Origin: an uncultured Clostridia bacterium
GTDB lineage: Bacteria; Bacillota; Clostridia; Christensenellales; Borkfalkiaceae
NCBI GenBank assembly: GCA_934278995.1
Contig: CAKQWM010000001.1
Coordinates: 1 to 64,000 of the forward strand
Reading direction: 5' to 3'
DNA length: 64,000 nt
The notes under the pieces were generated by a model, which had not been told where the DNA came from, did not search any database, and saw only the letters and a program-made list of their open reading frames with translations. Below are positions 60,415 to 64,000 of the stretch, piece by piece. Within the stretch, counting starts at the first letter, position 1; each line of letters starts with the position of its first letter. Made by a program: the position numbers and the translations under genes.

Positions 60415-61623
60415 AGACAATTTAATGTTTGCAAGACCGCCTTCCGAGGTTTCTTTATATCTGCAGGACATATCTTTACCGGTTTCGCGCATGGCGCTTA
60501 CAACGTTGTCGAAAGAAATTTTGCGGGTATCGGATAACAGGTTTGACAAAAGCGCCGCGTTTACCGCCCTTACGGCGGCGACGGCGTTGCGTTCTATACA
60601 GGGGATTTGTACGAGCCCGCAAATAGGATCGCACGTAAGCCCCAGATGATGCTCGATCGCTATTTCCGCCGCGTACTCTATTTTGTCAAGGTCGGCGCCG
60701 TTAAGTTCCGAGACGGCTGCGGCAGCCATTGCGCACGCGGTGCCTATTTCGGCTTGACAACCGCATTCCGCGCCCGAAATAGAGGCGTTCTTTTTTATTA
60801 TATTGCCGATTATCCCGCCCGTTTTTAAAGCGTTGATTATTTCCCGGTCGGAAAGTTTTTTCTTTTGCTGAGTGTAATAAAGCACGGCGGGAACGACGCC
60901 CGAAGCCCCGCAAGTAGGCGCCGTAACTATTTTTTCATACGATGCGTTCTGCTCGCCGACGGCAAAGGCGTAGGCACAAATAAGCCTGTTTTCTTTGACT
61001 TCCGCAGTTTCGCGCGGGCTTTTTTTATAAAGGTAACCCGCCTTTCTTACCACGTTAAGACCGCCCGGTAATACGCCGGAGCCTTTTAATCCTTCAAAAA
61101 TCGAATCTTTCATTTTGCCGTAAGCAAAATTCAGATAATCATTCAGATCCGCGTAATCGAATTTATCGGCGTACTCGAATAATCGCAAGCCGTTTTCTTT
61201 GCAATACTTTTTAATTTCCGAAAAACTGTCGTGAGGGTAAACGTAGTTTACGTTTTTAGTTTGCTCGCCGTCTTTCAGGATTTTACCGCCCCCGACGCTG
61301 AAAAAACGCGCTTTGTCGATAATTTTCCCGTTCTTATAAGCGTAAACGTCAAGCGTATTAGGGTGGGGGACGGAATCGGTTTTGTCGAAAACCACTTCGC
61401 ACTCGATCGGCGCGACGGTTTTTTTAACTACGACGTCGGTCCCGTGTCCTTTGCCCGTTTTTGCGAGGGAGCCGTATAAAACGACTTTATACCTGTCGGC
61501 GTCTTTCCCCGCTGAAAAAGCAAGCATGGCTTTTTCCGGCCCCATCGTGTGGGAACTCGACGGACCGAAACCTATTCTGTATAATTCTTTCAGGCTTTCA
61601 AGCCCGTCCCGATAAAACTTCAT
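60412..61623 (-). CDS. sdaA: L-serine dehydratase (iron-sulfur type, single chain)
   Basis: 403 residues. The N-terminal beta domain begins with GFGPSSSHTMGPEKA (about 18-32), the SDH-beta signature. The alpha domain has TAPTCGASGVVPAVL near 225, ECGCQAEIGTACAMAAAA near 285 and CDPICGLVQIPC near 337; these cysteines ligate the oxygen-sensitive 4Fe-4S cluster. It deaminates L-serine to pyruvate and ammonia. The fusion of alpha and beta parts is common in some Firmicutes and Proteobacteria. The ribosome site is weak (AAAGGATAA). A stem-loop lies 185 nt upstream. Confidence 0.95.
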   Translation of the reverse strand: MKFYRDGLESLKELYRIGFGPSSSHTMGPEKAMLAFSAGKDADRYKVVLYGSLAKTGKGHGTDVVVKKTVAPIECEVVFDKTDSVPHPNTLDVYAYKNGKIIDKARFFSVGGGKILKDGEQTKNVNYVYPHDSFSEIKKYCKENGLRLFEYADKFDYADLNDYLNFAYGKMKDSIFEGLKGSGVLPGGLNVVRKAGYLYKKSPRETAEVKENRLICAYAFAVGEQNASYEKIVTAPTCGASGVVPAVLYYTQQKKKLSDREIINALKTGGIIGNIIKKNASISGAECGCQAEIGTACAMAAAAVSELNGADLDKIEYAAEIAIEHHLGLTCDPICGLVQIPCIERNAVAAVRAVNAALLSNLLSDTRKISFDNVVSAMRETGKDMSCRYKETSEGGLANIKLS

Positions 61624-62130
61624 ATTTATCCTTTGTCGGTAAATTTGACCGACTAATTACATTGTACCCGATTTATCTGCGTCAGGCAAGAAATTTTCGA
61701 CTAAGCGTAAAAACTTTTTAATTATTATTTTTCCGCATTTTGCCCGAAAAAACGAACTTATCCGCGCGCTTAGGCAGAAAGATCTTAAATACACCGAAAA
61801 ACACCGAAAAAAAAGCAATCGACAGTTCGCATCTATCGCAAACTGCCGACTACCTGAAAAATATATGATAAGGGGGAAAATGATGAAACCTTAGTTGAGA
61901 AATCTCGGCAACGTTTACGTAACCTTGATTACGCCCTAAATATTACACCACTTTTTTTCGTTTGTAAAGGATTTTTAAGCCGTTTTTTGAAATTTTTTAA
62001 AAAATTTTTAAATTTATTTTTTCTTGCAATAATTTTTTCCAAAAATTGCAAAATAAGGAGGCAAAAATTAAAATTCGGCGATATAATGCGTGTTTACCGT
62101 GTGTTTAAATTTGGTAAAACGCCTGATATA
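61624..62130. other. Intergenic region upstream of sdaA
   Basis: It contains the terminator-like hairpin at 61807-61848 on the minus strand and several small inverted repeats. The plus-strand words AAGGGGGAAAATGATG with an immediate stop give a four-codon frame only. I matched no riboswitch class. Confidence 0.45.
61807..61848 (-). terminator. Terminator or attenuator between HEPN gene and sdaA
   Basis: On the minus strand GGCAGTTTGC pairs with GCGAACTGTC (G-U pairs included), followed by ATTGC and eight T. It could end the HEPN transcript or attenuate sdaA. Confidence 0.7.
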
Positions 62131-62556
62131 TTATATGCGACAAAATCTGGAAAGTACCGAAAATCTCGCGTTTTCCACAAAAGACGAAAGATTTTTGAAA
62201 TTATTTTTAAAAACCTCGATTTTTTGCCTGTTTTCGGCAAACTTTTTATAAAATTCCTCGTCGTTTAAATACAAAAAATCCACGTAGCATTGATGCGCTA
62301 TAAAGTTTCTTGCGTTTTTGATCTGTTTTAAAATCGCGTAATCACGACTGCCGAATATCGGGTTGCCGTCGCTGTTATCGAGCGCGGAAAGGGCAACGAG
62401 AACCGTACCTAAAGTTTCGCGTTTTACGAGATTGATGTTTTCGTTCATATCGCCTTTGAGCATTGCCGCGTAAATAATTTTTACGTCGTGTTCTATCCGT
62501 TGGCAATACATTAAAGTTTCGCCGACCGCCATATTAAAGTTGTTGAGTTCGTTCAT
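62131..62556 (-). CDS. HEPN-like helical protein with RxxxxH motif
   Basis: 141 residues, mostly helical, no signal. RNFIAH (Arg83 to His88) is an RxxxxH motif, the catalytic signature of HEPN ribonucleases, preceded by ILKQIKNA as in many HEPN domains. HEPN proteins are often toxins with a MNT-type antitoxin, but no partner gene is adjacent, so a stand-alone role is as likely. The C-terminal FSVLSRFCRI ends near the dispersed AT-rich region. CGAGG precedes the ATG. Fold assignment is by motif only. Confidence 0.6.
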   Translation of the reverse strand: MNELNNFNMAVGETLMYCQRIEHDVKIIYAAMLKGDMNENINLVKRETLGTVLVALSALDNSDGNPIFGSRDYAILKQIKNARNFIAHQCYVDFLYLNDEEFYKKFAENRQKIEVFKNNFKNLSSFVENARFSVLSRFCRI

Positions 62557-62659
62557 AATCGCCTCGCAAAATTCGGTTTATACCGAAATTATATCCTACT
62601 TATAAAGTTTTTGCAAGCGCGCGCAAAGTTTTTCCGGTAACTTATCCGCCGTAAAGTCG

Positions 62660-62689
62660 TTGACAGAAAATCAAAAGTCGTGCTAAAAT
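62660..62689 (+). promoter_or_regulatory. Promoter of the dehydrogenase gene
   Basis: TTGACA (62660-62665) and TAAAAT (62684-62689), 18 nt apart, 19 nt before the ATG. Confidence 0.82.
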
Positions 62690-62707
62690 ACATAAGAGGT
62701 ACAAAAT

Positions 62708-63739
62708 ATGATTAAAATTGCTGTATTTGACGTAAAAGAATACGATAAAAAATATTTTGAAAAGTTTAAAGCCGACAATACGGAAGTAAGTTACTTCGAG
62801 CCGAAACTCGACGAAAGCACTTGTCTTTTAGCGAAAGGTTTTGACGTTGTCGTTCCTTTCGTTAACGACGATATAAATAAAAAAGTGGTCGAATGCCTTT
62901 ACGGTTACGGGGTAAAGTTAATCGCGTTAAGGTGCGCGGGGTTTAACAACGTTGACGTAAAAGCGTGTTACAAAAAAATACACGTCGTAAGAGTTCCTTC
63001 GTATTCGCCCGAAGCGGTTGCCGAACACGCGGCGGCGCTTTTGCTTACGTCTGTAAGAAGAATCCACAAAGCCTATAACCGCACGAGAGATTTTAATTTC
63101 AGTCTGGCGGGGCTTACGGGTTTCAATATTTACGGCAAGACCGTCGGCGTCGTCGGTACGGGCAGAATAGGCAAGTCGTTTATAAAAATCATGCAAGGTT
63201 TCGGCGCTCGTATTCTTGCATACGATAAATTTCCCGATCAGACGCTCGACGCGGAATACGTCGAACTCGAAACGCTTTTAAAAAATTCCGATATAATTTC
63301 CCTTCATTGTCCGCTTACCGACGAAACCTTCCATCTGATCGACGAAAAGGCTATTTCTTCGATGAAAAAAGGCGTGATGATAATAAACACCTCAAGAGGC
63401 GCCCTCATCGACGCGGAAGCGCTGTTAAACGGCATAAAGGAAAGAACGGTCGGCGGGGCGTGCCTTGACGTTTACGAAGAAGAATCCGACTTGTTTTTTG
63501 AAGATAAGTCGGGACATATTCTTGGCGACGACGTTTTGGCAAGGCTTTTATCTATGCCCAACGTAATAATTACGTCGCATCAGGCTTTTCTCACCGACGA
63601 GGCTCTTTCGGAAATTGCCAGAACCACGATAAAAAACGTTCTCGATTATTTCGACGATAAGCCTTTAACCAACGAGGTGTGTTACCGTTGCGAAAAAATG
63701 GAAGGATGCAAAAAGCAAAAAAGCAGTCGTTGTTTTTAG
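62708..63739 (+). CDS. D-lactate dehydrogenase-like 2-hydroxyacid dehydrogenase
   Basis: 343 residues, close to the 330-335 of D-LDH plus a short cysteine-rich tail (CYRCEKMEGCKKQKSSRCF). The NAD-binding motif VGVVGTGRIGKSFIKI lies near 146-161, the catalytic Arg in INTSRGALID near 232-241, and the catalytic His in TSHQAFLTDEA near 295. The N-terminus MIKIAVFDVKEYDKKYF and the LRCAGFNNVD motif are typical of LdhA. It reduces pyruvate to D-lactate with NADH in fermentation. AAGAGG precedes the ATG. The tail cysteines are unusual for the core family. Confidence 0.88.
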   Translation: MIKIAVFDVKEYDKKYFEKFKADNTEVSYFEPKLDESTCLLAKGFDVVVPFVNDDINKKVVECLYGYGVKLIALRCAGFNNVDVKACYKKIHVVRVPSYSPEAVAEHAAALLLTSVRRIHKAYNRTRDFNFSLAGLTGFNIYGKTVGVVGTGRIGKSFIKIMQGFGARILAYDKFPDQTLDAEYVELETLLKNSDIISLHCPLTDETFHLIDEKAISSMKKGVMIINTSRGALIDAEALLNGIKERTVGGACLDVYEEESDLFFEDKSGHILGDDVLARLLSMPNVIITSHQAFLTDEALSEIARTTIKNVLDYFDDKPLTNEVCYRCEKMEGCKKQKSSRCF

Positions 63740-63884
63740 CGTAAAACCGTAAACGCGACGAAATTAACTATTCAGCGGGGTTTCCCGTAACTTTACCGCT
63801 TGAAGATAAAGAAAATTGCTACAAAAAAGCAGTAAAAAACGACCGCTAAAGCGCGTCCCCATTAGGGATTTTTTAGTACATTGT
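63740..63884. other. Intergenic region after the dehydrogenase gene
   Basis: It contains a small stem TCCC-CATTA-GGGA followed by TTTTTT (63856-63875), a likely terminator. A 62-codon minus-strand frame across it has no support. Confidence 0.45.
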
Positions 63885-63920
63885 AAAAGGGTAGCAAATT
63901 TTGCTACCCTTTGTCTTTTT
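63885..63920. terminator. Strong terminator near right edge
   Basis: AAAGGGTAGCAAA and TTTGCTACCCTTT pair almost without loop, followed by GTCTTTTTTG. Confidence 0.9.
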
Positions 63921-63951
63921 TGCTTTGCAAAAACACACGACATTGCTTGCA

Positions 63952-63971
63952 AAGTATAGTGTGCTATACTT
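63952..63971. promoter_or_regulatory. Palindromic operator-like site near right edge
   Basis: AAGTATAG-TGTG-CTATACTT is a perfect inverted repeat. It probably regulates a gene beyond the window. Confidence 0.6.
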
Positions 63972-64000
63972 CAATTTTTTATACAACTAATTATATGGGC

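Noticed and set aside
61860..61960. Riboswitch upstream of sdaA
   Set aside because: Several inverted words but no consensus of a known class could be matched by eye.
63764..63952. 62-codon minus-strand frame at right edge
   Set aside because: It spans a strong terminator and has no ribosome site.

Overview
The window looks like about 64 kb of chromosome from a low-to-moderate GC, Gram-positive, Clostridia-like bacterium, probably from an uncultured lineage. The evidence is Spo0A and the sporulation protein YyaC, Spo0J/Soj-type ParB/ParA with Bacillus-type parS sites, an ECF vitamin transporter linked to truA, GTP-dependent PEP carboxykinase, Veg, many lipoproteins, and consensus TTGACA/TATAAT promoters with AGGAGG ribosome sites. 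I cannot name a genus. The window spans a likely chromosome origin.

Layout. (1) 1-4495, minus strand: the N-terminal 1,500 codons of a giant repeat lipoprotein that runs off the left edge, behind a 630-nt leader. (2) 5.2-5.8 kb: the first of three clusters of mosaic intergenic repeats (the others are at 36.6-37.5 and 44.8-45.3 kb). (3) 6-11.5 kb, minus strand: ASCH protein, tRNA-Pro with duplicated 3' tails, rplI, parB, parA, ftsH. (4) 11.5-14.7 kb: a very AT-rich island with no supportable gene but three parS sites and a repeated palindromic motif. (5) 14.7-30 kb: housekeeping genes (ybaK, cvpA, yyaC, degV, XRE regulator, dipeptidase, radC, gltX, ecfA1A2T-truA), then an ECF sigma factor overlapping an RsgI-like membrane protein with five PepSY repeats, then lgt. 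(6) 30-36.3 kb: SLOG protein, rsmG, a DnaA-box-containing gap (probable oriC), dnaN, rpmH, rnpA, yidD, yidC, jag. dnaA, mnmE and mnmG are not in the window. (7) 38-56 kb: accessory surface genes. Tandemly duplicated small lipoproteins are followed by a secreted C39-like peptidase, and a second lipoprotein set is followed by a 1,593-residue hydrolase/LRR/InlB surface protein. pckG and hypothetical genes lie between the two sets. (8) 56-64 kb: rplM-rpsI, spo0A, an acidic zinc-ribbon protein, veg, L-serine dehydratase, a HEPN-like protein and a D-lactate dehydrogenase-like enzyme.

How parts fit together. ParB, ParA, three parS sites and the likely oriC lie within about 24 kb, so this is the segregation and replication hub. 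Lgt can supply lipidation for the many lipoproteins. Spo0A and YyaC imply sporulation ancestry, but the Spo0A receiver lacks its phospho-acceptor aspartate, so control must differ from the classical phosphorelay.

The most unusual signals are: the degenerate Spo0A receiver with a perfect palindrome upstream; the AT-rich parS island with a new 20-bp motif; arrays of hairpins with GNRA-type loops and compensated stems spaced by AATTCAC; a short dispersed repeat (core GGCTTATAG) that often sits at gene ends; an oriC candidate without dnaA; and a YidC with a large extracytoplasmic insertion.
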